A stretch of 17,764 nucleotides of DNA from an uncultured Bacilli bacterium (GCA_949440065.1 CASRZP010000016.1:1-17764); one strand, 5' to 3'; positions 7,106 to 15,852 are shown, counted from the stretch's first letter. Translations and numbers: made by a program. Notes: generated by a model not told the origin, from the letters alone.

Positions 7106-9226
7106 ATGAATATATTAGAGTATGCGATGGATGTAGATAAAACAATAGATGAAATTAAAGCATTATGTGATAAGCTACAAATTTCATATACGAATGAGGA
7201 GTCTATATTAAGTGATGAAGATATCATTTTATTAGATAATGAGATACAAAATCAAGTAACAGAAGATGAGATAAATGAAATTAGTGAAGAAGAAGAGCTA
7301 GATGATCGAGTAGAGCAAATGGCTTTAGAAGCAAACATCGATATGGATAGCCCTATGGTAAAAAAGGAAAAGGTAAAGTCAAAAGTTGAATTAAAAACAG
7401 ATGCTAAAAACAAATTCCTAAAAGATCGTAAGGAAATGTACAAGCATAAAGAAAAATTGATGAGTAATAAGCAAGAAAAGGATGAGCAAGTGGTATTATA
7501 TCAAGAAGGAATGAGTGTAGCCAGTCTTGCTGATATTTTGGCGGTAAATGCTGTTGATTTGATTAAAAAATTGATGGGTTTAGGGGTAATGGCAAATATC
7601 AATCATCCATTGACCTATGACTTAGCAGAGCTTTTAGTGGTAGATTATGGTAAGGAACTAAAGAAAGAAGAAACAGCTGATATTTCTAATTTTGAAAATT
7701 TTGAAGTGATAGATAAAGAAGAAGATTTAGTATCTAGACCTCCAGTAGTAACGGTAATGGGGCACGTAGATCATGGAAAAACCTCTCTTTTGGATGCCAT
7801 TAGAAAAACCAATGTTACTAGTGGTGAAGCAGGAGGAATTACTCAAGCAATAGGAGCTTATCAAGTTCGTTGTAATGATCGTTTAATTACCTTTATCGAC
7901 ACACCTGGGCATGAAGCGTTTACCCAGATGCGTGCACGTGGTGCTAGTGTTACTGATATTGTTATTATTATTGTAGCAGCTGATGATGGGGTAATGCCAC
8001 AGACGATTGAAGCAATCGATCATGCAAAAGCTGCGAATGTACCAATATTAGTGGCGATTAATAAAATGGATAAGCCAAATGCTAACCCTGATAGAGTATT
8101 AACGGAATTAGTAGAGCATGGCTTAACACCAGAAGCATGGGGCGGGGATGTTATTGTTAGTAAGATCTCAGCTTTAACGGGTGAGGGAATACCTGAACTT
8201 TTGGAAAATATTTTATTAGTTGCTGATATGAAAGAGCTAAAGGCTAACCCTAATCGTTATGCCACAGGTACAGTTTTAGAGTCTAGGGTAGATAAGCATA
8301 TTGGAAGTGTGGCTACAGTGTTAGTACAAAATGGTACTCTCCGTTTAGGAGATCCCATCGTTTTAGGAGTAAGTGCAGGAAAAATTAGAACTTTAAAAAA
8401 TGATCAAGGAGTGGATATTACTGAAGCTCTACCTAGTATGCCTGTAGAAATTACTGGTGTGTCTGAATTACCTAGTGCAGGGGATAAATTTATGGCTTTT
8501 GAAACAGAAAAGGAAGCTAAGAGTATTGCTTTATCTAGATTAGAACGTACAAAACAAAAAGCATCCAATCAAAATGGTCTTAGTTTAGATGATTTATTTT
8601 CTCAGATGAGGCAAGGAATGAAAGAAGTTAATGTTATTTTAAAAGCCGATGTGAATGGTTCTCAAGAAGCGGTTCGTCAATCGTTAGAAAAGCTTAATGT
8701 TGAAGGCGTTAAGATTAAAATGGTACGCAGTAGCACAGGCCCAGTTACCGAAAGTGATGTAGTCCTTGCCAATGCCTCTCACGCACTTATCATTGGATTT
8801 AATGTAAGAGCAAATTTAAAAACGAGTGAATTGGCAAAAGAATATGGTATTGAAATTCGTTATTATGATATTATTTATAAGGTTATTGAAGATATGGAAA
8901 ATGCCTTAAAAGGAATGTTAGAACCAGAATATCAAGAAAATATTTTAGGGCAAGTAGAAGTTCGTCAGTTGTTTCGCTTTTCTAAAGTGGGTATCATTGC
9001 TGGAATTCATGTATTAACAGGTGTGATTAAGCAAAATAGTGATGTTAGAATTATTCGTGATGGTAAGGTAATATATACAAGTAAGTTAAAGTCACTACAA
9101 CATGAGAAGGATCAAGTTAAAGAGTTAAAGAAAGATATGGAAGGTGGCTTGACGGTAGAAGGATTCCAAGACTTTAAAGAAAATGATGTGATTGAAGTGT
9201 TTGAAACAGTTGAGGTGAAGCGATAA
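7106..9226 (+). CDS. infB: Translation initiation factor IF-2
   Basis: This GTPase places initiator tRNA on the 30S subunit and promotes subunit joining. ATG 7106 is preferred over ATG 7091 because GGAGGT at 7094-7099 lies 6 bases before it, giving 706 residues. The protein has a short N-terminal IF2_N helix region, a charged linker (about 55-130), a second IF2_N-like segment (about 135-185), then the G domain: G1 GHVDHGKT at 219-226, a [10 protein letters not shown] switch, DTPGH at 265-269, NKMD at 319-322 and the SALTG motif. Domains II, III and the C-terminal fMet-tRNA-binding domain follow and are complete. The linker is short, as in compact Gram-positive IF-2. The stop overlaps the rbfA start by one base (TAATG). 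Confidence 0.98.
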   Translation: MNILEYAMDVDKTIDEIKALCDKLQISYTNEESILSDEDIILLDNEIQNQVTEDEINEISEEEELDDRVEQMALEANIDMDSPMVKKEKVKSKVELKTDAKNKFLKDRKEMYKHKEKLMSNKQEKDEQVVLYQEGMSVASLADILAVNAVDLIKKLMGLGVMANINHPLTYDLAELLVVDYGKELKKEETADISNFENFEVIDKEEDLVSRPPVVTVMGHVDHGKTSLLDAIRKTNVTSGEAGGITQAIGAYQVRCNDRLITFIDTPGHEAFTQMRARGASVTDIVIIIVAADDGVMPQTIEAIDHAKAANVPILVAINKMDKPNANPDRVLTELVEHGLTPEAWGGDVIVSKISALTGEGIPELLENILLVADMKELKANPNRYATGTVLESRVDKHIGSVATVLVQNGTLRLGDPIVLGVSAGKIRTLKNDQGVDITEALPSMPVEITGVSELPSAGDKFMAFETEKEAKSIALSRLERTKQKASNQNGLSLDDLFSQMRQGMKEVNVILKADVNGSQEAVRQSLEKLNVEGVKIKMVRSSTGPVTESDVVLANASHALIIGFNVRANLKTSELAKEYGIEIRYYDIIYKVIEDMENALKGMLEPEYQENILGQVEVRQLFRFSKVGIIAGIHVLTGVIKQNSDVRIIRDGKVIYTSKLKSLQHEKDQVKELKKDMEGGLTVEGFQDFKENDVIEVFETVEVKR

Positions 9227-9567
9227 TGAATATTAAAATAGAAAGATTAAATCATGTTTTCGTCAAAGAGATTAGTGAAATTTTAGCAACAGAAATTAAA
9301 GATGATGATATTCACTTTGTAACGATTACTGGATGTGATATTAGTAGTGATTTGAGTTATTGTAAAGTATATTATACGGTGTTAGATGAAGAAAAAAAGG
9401 AAACGACACAAAAAGCTCTTGAGCGAGCTAGTTCTTTTGTTCGCGGAAAACTTAGTAGCCGTGTTGATATTCGACATACACCAGAATTATCATTTCATTT
9501 CGATGAATCCATTGAAAATGGTCAAAAAATTGAGAGAATTATTGATAAAATTCACGAAGAAAAATAA
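9226..9567 (+). CDS. rbfA: Ribosome-binding factor A
   Basis: This 113-residue KH-fold protein matures the 3' and 5' ends of 16S rRNA in the 30S subunit. It shows the family pattern RLNHVFVKEISEIL at the start, then VTITGCDISSDLSYCKVYYTV, then LSSRVDIRHTPELSFHFDES with I.....I near the end. The length is typical. It is joined to infB upstream and truB downstream by TAATG overlaps, so the three are translated in a coupled way. Confidence 0.96.
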   Translation: MNIKIERLNHVFVKEISEILATEIKDDDIHFVTITGCDISSDLSYCKVYYTVLDEEKKETTQKALERASSFVRGKLSSRVDIRHTPELSFHFDESIENGQKIERIIDKIHEEK

Positions 9568-10430
9568 TGAATGCGATATATGTAATTGATAAGGAAAAAG
9601 GATGTACCTCGCGTGATGTGGTGAATCGTTTAAGTAAGAAATTAAAAATCAAAAAACTAGGACACGCGGGAACTCTAGATCCTCTAGCAACAGGAGTTTT
9701 AGTAATTGCAAGTAATCGAGCAACCAAGTGTTTAGAATTTTTGCTTGATCATGACAAAGAATATATTGCCACGGTTCTTTTAGGAAAGGCCACCGATACA
9801 TTGGATATTACAGGTAAAGTAATCATGGATCTGCCATCGGTTAGAAGTATATCCCAAAAAGAATTACAAGAAGTACTTAATCATTTTCAAGGAATCTATC
9901 TTCAAGAAGTGCCGATTTATTCTGCAATTCAAAGAAATGGTAAACGCCTTTATGAATATGCAAGAGATAATCAAGAGGTTGATTTACCAAAAAGGAAAGT
10001 TGCGATCGATCAAATTAAGTTACTAGAGTTAAGAAAAGATCAGAACAGATCTACCTTTTCTTTCCAAGTAACCGTCAGTAAAGGAACCTATATTCGTAGC
10101 TTGATTCGTGATATTGGATTAAAACTAGGAATTCCTTGTACGATGATTGAATTAAGAAGAATAAGGCAAGGCCAATTTTCCTTAAAGCAAGCGAAAACAT
10201 TAGAAGAAATTGAACTTAATGACGGTTTAGAAATCGAAACTGTATTAAAAGAGATGTTTCCTGCATACGTTATTCCCCAAAATCGTGAAAAATGGGTTAC
10301 CAATGGTGGAGCAATTGAACTTCCTTTAACGGATGAATTTGTTTTATTAGAAAACCATGATCACCAATTGATTGCCTTATACCAGAAACAAGGAGCTCTC
10401 TATCGAAGCAAACGTCAGTTTAATTTGTAA
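9567..10430 (+). CDS. truB: tRNA pseudouridine(55) synthase TruB
   Basis: This 287-residue enzyme makes pseudouridine at position 55 of the T-loop in most tRNAs. The catalytic motif GHAGTLDPLATGVL includes the nucleophile D38; the family's YSAIQRNGKRLYEYAR and KGTYIRSLIRDIG motifs follow. A C-terminal region of about 60 residues (about 225-287) resembles a reduced PUA-like tail. The ATG overlaps the rbfA stop (TAATG). It is the last gene of the operon; the ribF and rpsO genes that often come next are not here. Confidence 0.97.
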   Translation: MNAIYVIDKEKGCTSRDVVNRLSKKLKIKKLGHAGTLDPLATGVLVIASNRATKCLEFLLDHDKEYIATVLLGKATDTLDITGKVIMDLPSVRSISQKELQEVLNHFQGIYLQEVPIYSAIQRNGKRLYEYARDNQEVDLPKRKVAIDQIKLLELRKDQNRSTFSFQVTVSKGTYIRSLIRDIGLKLGIPCTMIELRRIRQGQFSLKQAKTLEEIELNDGLEIETVLKEMFPAYVIPQNREKWVTNGGAIELPLTDEFVLLENHDHQLIALYQKQGALYRSKRQFNL

Positions 10431-10447
10431 ATATTATATAAATCCAT

Positions 10448-10471
10448 AGGGTAGAAATTCTATCCTTTTTC
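10448..10471 (+). terminator. Terminator of the rimP-truB operon
   Basis: AGGGTAGA at 10448-10455 pairs with TCTATCCT at 10459-10466 (one G-U pair), followed by a run of five T. It lies 17 bases after the truB stop. Confidence 0.75.
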
Positions 10472-10560
10472 TTATGATTAATTTTGCTAAGAAAAATGAT
10501 ATAGTTTAATAAATGCGAATTAATCAGCAATCAGCGAAATGAAATAAACTAAAGGATTTG

Positions 10561-10773
10561 TTAATAATATTCGAATCTATTATTTCGGTTATTAGTCTTT
10601 CCAAGTCATCTTTGTTCTTACTTAGAATATAATCAAGTAAACATAAGCTTTTTCAATATAATCGATTGGATCAAATATACTGAAGCCCTTAAGAAAAGTA
10701 TCAACTTTATTTAAAAGAGTATCTTTAATAATATTTTCTATTAAATTTTATAGTTTTTTAGTATAATATTCAT
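10561..10773 (-). pseudogene. Decayed gene start, possible mobile element remnant
   Basis: On the minus strand an ATG at 10773 with AAAGGAG upstream opens 10 codons (MNIILKNYKI) and stops. In another frame the sequence reads ENIIKDTLLNKVDTFLKGFS then IFDPIDYIEKAYVYL. A further frame shift gives DYILSKNKDDLERLITEI then IDSNIINKSF. The three pieces join into one plausible acidic helical N-terminal region broken by an early stop and a shift near 10630. Nothing sensible continues beyond 10560. The protein is not recognised; the structured 5' leader and the frameshifts suggest an insertion sequence remnant, but this is inference. The rest of the interval 10473-10560 shows nothing. Confidence 0.4.
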
Positions 10774-10775
10774 AT

Positions 10776-10829
10776 GAGAAATCTCCTTTGTGTATTTTTG
10801 AGTCAATTACATTTTATCAGAGATTTCTC
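10776..10829. other. Inverted repeat masking the ribosome binding site of the decayed minus-strand gene
   Basis: GAGAAATCTC at 10776-10785 is a perfect inverted repeat of GAGATTTCTC at 10820-10829 with a 34-base loop. On the minus strand the inner arm contains the GGAG of the ribosome binding site next to the ATG at 10773. On the plus strand TTTTT follows the second arm, so it might also terminate transcription. Confidence 0.5.
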
Positions 10830-10881
10830 TTTTTGTGTGTCATCCCCAAACCATTTTACACTATCCAAAAACTAGATATTA

Positions 10882-10910
10882 TCGACAAATAAAGAAAAGT
10901 GTGTTATAAT
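10882..10910 (+). promoter_or_regulatory. Promoter of the stop-interrupted gene at 10938
   Basis: TCGACA at 10882-10887, a 17-base spacer and TATAAT at 10905-10910 with an upstream TG (extended -10). The start codon is 28 bases after the -10 start of spacing (10910 to 10938). Confidence 0.65.
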
Positions 10911-10937
10911 CTGCCCAAATGGAAAGGGGAATAGGCG

Positions 10938-11432
10938 ATGAATTTATTATTATTTTGGTTAGCAACAACTGTAGGAAGCTTTGGGATAAAAACGGCCAGT
11001 GTTTTAGGAATGGTGAAATTTGTTGCGGATACTGGTCATAAATTGAATATGGAAAAGGTACAATAACAAAATGAGTTAAATAAGAAAAATTCTTCTCGAA
11101 TCAAATTACCCATATTATTCATTCCTTTAGTTAATGTGTTAAATGTGGTATATTGAGCTATGGAATATAACAAGATGAAAGCAACGTGTTTAGATGAATA
11201 CAAAGAAGCGGGAGTTTTGGAAGAAAATAAGCACAAAGAAAGCCATGATGTATCTGATCACCAAGAAGAAGTCGAAGTAGTTAAAGAGCAAGCACAAAAA
11301 GAAGAGTTATCTACTAAATATCGTCTTAAGAAAGAAAAAGACAACTTAAGAAAGATGAAACAGGAATTATTAAGCAGTCAAAATAATCAGTTTGACTACT
11401 ATGATAATCAACCATTTGTTAAACGAAAATAG
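10938..11432 (+). pseudogene. Membrane-protein-like gene with two in-frame stop codons
   Basis: One reading frame of 165 codons runs from ATG 10938 (AAAGGGG upstream) to TAG 11430-11432, broken by TAA at 11064-11066 and TGA at 11154-11156 without any frame shift. The first piece (42 residues, MNLLLFWLATTVGSFGIKTA onward) is hydrophobic. The middle piece (QNELNKKNSSRIKLPILFIP) has a second hydrophobic segment. The last (from MEYNKMKATCLDEYKEAG) is highly charged and probably coiled coil, with many Lys/Glu. A product starting at ATG 11160 would have 90 residues but no ribosome binding site. Promoter, ribosome binding site and terminator are intact, so the decay looks recent. The family is not recognised; two short membrane segments and a charged tail suggest a small membrane protein. 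Confidence 0.6.
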
Positions 11433-11453
11433 CGTCATCATTGCTATTTTTTT
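11426..11453 (+). terminator. Terminator after the stop-interrupted gene
   Basis: AAAATAGC at 11426-11433 pairs with GCTATTTT at 11443-11450 around a 9-base loop, followed by more T. It overlaps the final TAG. Confidence 0.8.
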
Positions 11454-11484
11454 CTTGGGAAAAACAAGAGGTAAATTAAGAAAA

Positions 11485-11519
11485 TTAAAAACTATCTTGA
11501 TCAAAATATACAAGATAGT
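11485..11519 (-). terminator. Minus-strand terminator downstream of a gene remnant
   Basis: A perfect 9-bp stem, ACTATCTTG at 11491-11499 with CAAGATAGT at 11511-11519, is followed on the minus strand by TTTTTAATTTT (11490 downwards). It fits the end of the decayed minus-strand gene at 11643. Confidence 0.65.
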
Positions 11520-11642
11520 ACTAAAATTAGTGTTCAATCATAAGGAGAATAGAATAGGCTATTGAGTTAGTTGATAATGATCCACGATAAAATATAATAA
11601 TGGAGAGTCAATTACTTGGTTTAATTTTAGATTTCGCATCTT

Positions 11643-11992
11643 CTAATTTGGGGTATCTATCTTATTGATAAACACTTTTTTGTTTTCCTTGATTAAGTCT
11701 TCAATGAAATTTTCTTTAATAGATTGATAACAAAAAACATAGAAATCACAATTGATATTCATTAGGAAAATCTCTTTGGATTCAACAGCTATTCCACAAT
11801 TGAACGCGGGATCTTTGTTTTCTATGGTTAATACATCATTGGCTTGATGAGAAAATAAATAAATGGGAATATTTCGATAGTGCTCTACAATTTCTTATGA
11901 AAAATTTAATGAGCAAGAATATTGAAAAATCTAAGAATTTCTGTTTCGTAAGATAAAGAAAGCTTAAAGCTAAAGAGTAGTATTCTTAGCAT
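11643..11992 (-). pseudogene. Decayed minus-strand gene, C-terminal fragment
   Basis: From 11894 down to the TAG at 11643-11645 the minus strand has 83 open codons without a start codon near the beginning: EIVEHYRNIPIYLFSHQAND, later DPAFNCGIAVESKEIFLMNI and finally KKVFINKIDTPN. An in-frame TAA stands directly before. Upstream, another frame from ATG 11992 reads SYETEILRFFNILAH and stops, and appears to be the preceding part, separated by a nonsense codon and a frame shift near 11890-11900. The composition is protein-like, but the family is not recognised. A minus-strand terminator lies about 125 bases beyond the stop. The rest of 11454-12060 shows no other coding sequence. Confidence 0.45.
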
Positions 11993-12065
11993 TTTTGCTT
12001 TTATAAAGAGTACAAAAATTCTACTTAGCCTCGTTTACCTCCTAAAATATTAGAAGAAAACTCTC

Positions 12066-12094
12066 TTGAAAAAAGTGGAAAAATATGATATAAT
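12066..12094 (+). promoter_or_regulatory. Promoter of the large uncharacterised gene
   Basis: TTGAAA at 12066-12071, a 17-base spacer and TATAAT at 12089-12094 with TGA before it (extended -10). This is close to consensus. Confidence 0.75.
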
Positions 12095-12125
12095 GTGCTC
12101 ACATAAAAGGGGATAGGTGATATGT

Positions 12126-15047
12126 ATGAATGTTTCATTAATTAGAGAAAATATTGAAAACATAGTGAATTTTCCATATGTTAATTTAGAAGTTCAAGAA
12201 ATATTAATGGAAGAAGCCATTAATCAACAGTATATTATTACCAGTACTTCTCCTTTAATTCTAAAAGAAAACTATGCTATTGCACAAAACTCTATTTTAA
12301 TTCAAGCTACATCTTTTAATCACTTGCCGTTTAATCACTATACCATTGAAGAACAAGAAGGACTACTTGAACTATTAAAATATACCGAGTATACCATAGA
12401 TGATACCACGCCTAGTTTTATAAAATTAGACCCAAGGATTGTGCTTATTTCTATTAAACATGATCTTACTAGTTTTCAATATACATCTGTTGAATTATTA
12501 AAAAATAAAGAAATATTTCACTATCTGATAAAAAATCATTATCCCTTTACTAAAGAAACCCTTTGTTATTTACCTTTATATTATTTAATGGACGAAGAAA
12601 TTCTCGATTTTTATTTAAAAAACTATTTTAAACTAGATAAAAATTCTAATCAATTTATCATGATGAAAACGCTTTTTAACCATTTATTGCACTATCCAGT
12701 AAAATTAAAAGATTTTGAATCTATCTTTCGTGTTTTCATTGAACAATCATGGACAACATTAAAAATTGAACAAGAAAATCGTTATAAAAATGTCTTAGGT
12801 AAACTTTGCAGTGAGTTAAGTCAAAATGAAGATATTGAAAAAATTCTTTCATCATCATTTTACGTATTGGACATGAAAAGAAAAATGAAGAAAAATTATG
12901 CTCTGCTAGATGAAAATTTAAGAAAATACCATCAATACTATCATCAACAAGAGGAAGAATTACTTCTTCAATCTAGAAACATAATTGCAGAATTTACTAA
13001 GAAATATCAAGCAATGATAAAAGAAAATTATATCATAGAAAAATTAGAAACTTACTTATCCTTAGTAAAACCATATTTTATAATAAATAGGAATCAAACA
13101 AGAATTACCAATAAAGCAAAAGAAAAACTACAAAGGGAAGTTTTAAGAGAAAAATATGATGCCAAGGAAACAAGCGTGATGCATTTTATTCATTATATCA
13201 TTGGAAAATACCAAGATAAAGTAGACAGAGATACGTTAACCTTAATGGTAGAAGAGTTTATCTATAATAAAAATTCATCTATTACTCCACCAAAATTATA
13301 TCAAGAATATTTAATCTATTTAAAGGTGCAAAAACTTATTCATCGTTTAAATCAAAACTATATTTCGTTTGACTCTTTTGAAGTAGAAAAGTACCAAAAA
13401 TATATTTCTTATCATCAAAATCATTACGATTACCTAGGTAAAATTTTTACTTTAGAAGAATTATCTTCCTTAAAAAATTATCAAGAAAAAGAATGGATTT
13501 ATCGCCAAATAAGAAAAGAATTAGTGAACTTTAGTAAAACTTTTATGACAGATGAGGAAAAATTAGAAAATCATCTTTTTGATATTAGCAAAAATCTTTC
13601 TTTTGATGATCAAAATTACGAATTTAATACTATTCTTTTCTTTAACCACTTTACTGTTCAAGATTTATTAGATGTTGGCTTTTTAACTATGATAGAAGAA
13701 AACATCAATTTAGGATATATTTTAAATCAAATCTTAGTTAATCAAGGGCTTCTTGCCTTCATGATGATAAGTAAAGATATCCAATCATTAGAATTTACTA
13801 CTTTATTAGAAGAATATGAAATTACTACTGATAAACTAGTAGATATGGTAAAACACTTAAAAGATATTGTCTTCTTAGCAAGAAAAATGAATGTTGATAT
13901 AACAGATTTTAAATCGTTTTGTCGATGGGGAAAAATAATCAAAGCTATTAGTAGCCTTGATGTTTATATTTTAGGAGAAGAGGTATTAGAAAAATTGTGT
14001 ACAAAGTTAGAATTTACAAATCAAGATACTAAAGCAATTGTAAACCAAGGTGTAGATTTAGCTTGTCGTATGCGGTTTAAGGATAGGTTAACCATACCTT
14101 ATATTAAAGGTAGTTATAAGGGCTATACTTATCAAATGTATGATGCTATAGATATAGAATTGCTAACATCAGGAATTGATACTAATTCATGTTTTAAAAT
14201 TGAAGGACATGATCATGATTTTCTTCATTACTGTGCCTTAAATAAAAATGTCTTTGTGATAAAGTTTATGATGGATGATAACTTAATAGCAAGAGTTGCA
14301 GGTTTTAGAAATGGAAATGCTATATATTTTAACCAACTAAGGACAATATACGATTATGATGGTTTAGGATATACGAATAAGAATTTGTTAGAAAAAGAAG
14401 CTTTATTATCGCTAATGTACCATGTAAGTAGAGAAATAATAAAAATTTCTCAGCAAAATCCTTTAGAAAAAGATAAAATTGATTATTGTTTTATTACAAA
14501 AAGTTTTATTTTTAGTGAAGAGATGAGGAATGTAAATAAAGAAGTAAAGGCTGCCATTTCAAATTATCCAATGGATTATGTTAGTGAAAACTGGTATCAT
14601 TTTATTGAAACGACGAAAAATTTAAAAGAAGCCAAACGAGAAAATCGTTTTACCAATGACTATGATAATTATCCTTTAATTTGTTTAGCTTCATCAACTA
14701 ATGTAATGCCCAAAACAAAAGATGATATTAAAAAGAAAGATGTTCCTGCTTTGTACACTAGAACAAGGGGAGAAATCAAGGTTTACCATGAAATCAATGC
14801 TTCATTAAGGAAAAAACTTAATCAGTTAAAAGCTATTTATGCTTATTTAACAAAAACGTCTTTTGATGAGGTCATCTTTTCTCATGATGCTAAGATAATA
14901 ATGGGAGATAATTGGTATATCGTTTATCAAAATGAAATACTTGATTTTTGCATTTTACCAGGGGATAAATATGCTTTAGTGGAATATCAAATGACTTTAG
15001 AGGAATTAAAAAAGTGCAAAAGGAGTAAAGTTTATCAAAAAATATAG
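12126..15047 (+). CDS. Large uncharacterised protein (973 residues)
   Basis: I do not recognise the family with confidence. The 973-residue protein is soluble, without signal peptide or membrane segment, and rich in Lys, Glu, Asn, Tyr and Ile. Residues 1 to about 660 are mainly helical with many short leucine-rich helices and no motif I can name. A more conserved-looking module spans about 660-760: IPYIKGSYKGYTYQMYDAID, then NSCF at 687-690, HDHDFLHYC, VIKFMMDD, ARVAGFRNGN at 722-731 and FNQLRTIYD. The C-terminal 200 residues include an ALYTRTRGEIKVYHE segment. A similar pattern (small-Cys-aromatic, then a strand pair and an N/Q-R run) occurs in PcfJ-like proteins, including the one at 2676-4253, but the match is loose. 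ATG 12126 is chosen because AGGTGAT (12115-12121) is the best ribosome binding site; GTG 12117 is possible. It stands alone between a decay zone and the exported-protein cluster. Confidence 0.8.
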   Translation: MNVSLIRENIENIVNFPYVNLEVQEILMEEAINQQYIITSTSPLILKENYAIAQNSILIQATSFNHLPFNHYTIEEQEGLLELLKYTEYTIDDTTPSFIKLDPRIVLISIKHDLTSFQYTSVELLKNKEIFHYLIKNHYPFTKETLCYLPLYYLMDEEILDFYLKNYFKLDKNSNQFIMMKTLFNHLLHYPVKLKDFESIFRVFIEQSWTTLKIEQENRYKNVLGKLCSELSQNEDIEKILSSSFYVLDMKRKMKKNYALLDENLRKYHQYYHQQEEELLLQSRNIIAEFTKKYQAMIKENYIIEKLETYLSLVKPYFIINRNQTRITNKAKEKLQREVLREKYDAKETSVMHFIHYIIGKYQDKVDRDTLTLMVEEFIYNKNSSITPPKLYQEYLIYLKVQKLIHRLNQNYISFDSFEVEKYQKYISYHQNHYDYLGKIFTLEELSSLKNYQEKEWIYRQIRKELVNFSKTFMTDEEKLENHLFDISKNLSFDDQNYEFNTILFFNHFTVQDLLDVGFLTMIEENINLGYILNQILVNQGLLAFMMISKDIQSLEFTTLLEEYEITTDKLVDMVKHLKDIVFLARKMNVDITDFKSFCRWGKIIKAISSLDVYILGEEVLEKLCTKLEFTNQDTKAIVNQGVDLACRMRFKDRLTIPYIKGSYKGYTYQMYDAIDIELLTSGIDTNSCFKIEGHDHDFLHYCALNKNVFVIKFMMDDNLIARVAGFRNGNAIYFNQLRTIYDYDGLGYTNKNLLEKEALLSLMYHVSREIIKISQQNPLEKDKIDYCFITKSFIFSEEMRNVNKEVKAAISNYPMDYVSENWYHFIETTKNLKEAKRENRFTNDYDNYPLICLASSTNVMPKTKDDIKKKDVPALYTRTRGEIKVYHEINASLRKKLNQLKAIYAYLTKTSFDEVIFSHDAKIIMGDNWYIVYQNEILDFCILPGDKYALVEYQMTLEELKKCKRSKVYQKI

Positions 15048-15134
15048 TATAGAAATTTTGTTGATTTATCATCATGAATAGAGAATACAAAAATAGGAAA
15101 ATGTTATCTCCTTAAAAAAAGATGAAAACCACTA

Positions 15135-15163
15135 TTTACTTATCGATTTTGGTTTGATATAAT
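15135..15163 (+). promoter_or_regulatory. Promoter of the TasA-like gene pair
   Basis: TTTACT at 15135-15140, a 17-base spacer, and TATAAT at 15158-15163 with TGA before it (extended -10). The start codon follows 30 bases later. Confidence 0.65.
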
Positions 15164-15192
15164 GAATAATAGAAAAGGTATGGTGAGTAGAA

Positions 15193-15831
15193 ATGGGAGC
15201 ATGGAACCGTAGAAAAAAGTATCAACCTGTGCAAGATGATGGTCAACATATCTCATGGAATGTAAAATTAACAAGATTTTTAAAAAAAGAAATGACGATT
15301 ACTGCTGTAGCAGTATTTGCCGTAATGATTGTAATATTGGGAAGTGCTTATGCAGTGTTTACATCGGTAAATCGTTCTAGTGGGTATAACACTATTCAAG
15401 TAGGAACACTAGCCATTACTTATGATGATACTTCTAGTGGATTAGGAAATACGATTAATTTAGCTAGTGCATACCCTGTAGCAGATGCTACTGGACAAGC
15501 AAGTACACCATATAAATTTAAAATTACAAACACAGGATCATTACCTGCTAATTACACCATCAAAATACAAGACGATACGACAGCTATTACTAATGATAAA
15601 TGTAGTAGCAATCAATTAGATAAAGCTTATGTGAAATATAGTATTGATGGTGGAACTCCAGTTGTGTTATCAACGAAATCATCTACTGGCTATTTAGTCA
15701 ATAGTGGAACACTAGCAGCAGGAGCATCAAAGACTATTCAATTAAGAATGTGGATAGCATCTAATGCAACAAATAGTGTATTAGGTAAGCATTATCACGG
15801 CAAGGTTGTTATTGATGGTTCACAACAATAA
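15193..15831 (+). CDS. TasA/camelysin-like exported protein with SipW-type signal peptide
   Basis: This 212-residue protein has an unusually long basic cytosolic head (1-33, RRKKY and LKKEM), a hydrophobic stretch at about 36-53 and the sequence GSAYAVFTS at 50-58, which resembles the SipW-cognate cleavage region (A-x-A/Y-x-x-F). The mature part starts with NTIQVGTLAITYDD, then an LASAYPVADATG motif, KFKITNTGSLPANYTIKI, an isolated Cys in DKCSSNQLD, and a final LRMWIASNA...GKHYHGKVVI. This is the pattern of TasA/CalY-like beta-sandwich proteins, which in Bacilli form extracellular fibres. Fibre formation here is an inference. A ribosome binding site (GGTGAG at 15182-15187) precedes the ATG. 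It forms an operon with the next gene, 21 bases on, which is its paralogue. Confidence 0.8.
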   Translation: MGAWNRRKKYQPVQDDGQHISWNVKLTRFLKKEMTITAVAVFAVMIVILGSAYAVFTSVNRSSGYNTIQVGTLAITYDDTSSGLGNTINLASAYPVADATGQASTPYKFKITNTGSLPANYTIKIQDDTTAITNDKCSSNQLDKAYVKYSIDGGTPVVLSTKSSTGYLVNSGTLAAGASKTIQLRMWIASNATNSVLGKHYHGKVVIDGSQQ

Positions 15832-15852
15832 GAGTAAATAGAGGTGAGAACA

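Noticed and set aside
9386..9589. 67-codon frame overlapping rbfA and truB
   Set aside because: It lies in another frame inside two well-recognised genes joined by a TAATG overlap.
11154..11156. TGA read as tryptophan (mycoplasma-type code)
   Set aside because: yidD ends in TGA exactly at the usual family length, no other supported gene has an in-frame TGA, and the same broken frame also contains TAA.
10473..12060. tRNA or other structural RNA genes in the gene-poor zone
   Set aside because: No cloverleaf, T-loop GGTTCGA or CCA end was seen; the hairpins found are explained as terminators or a leader.
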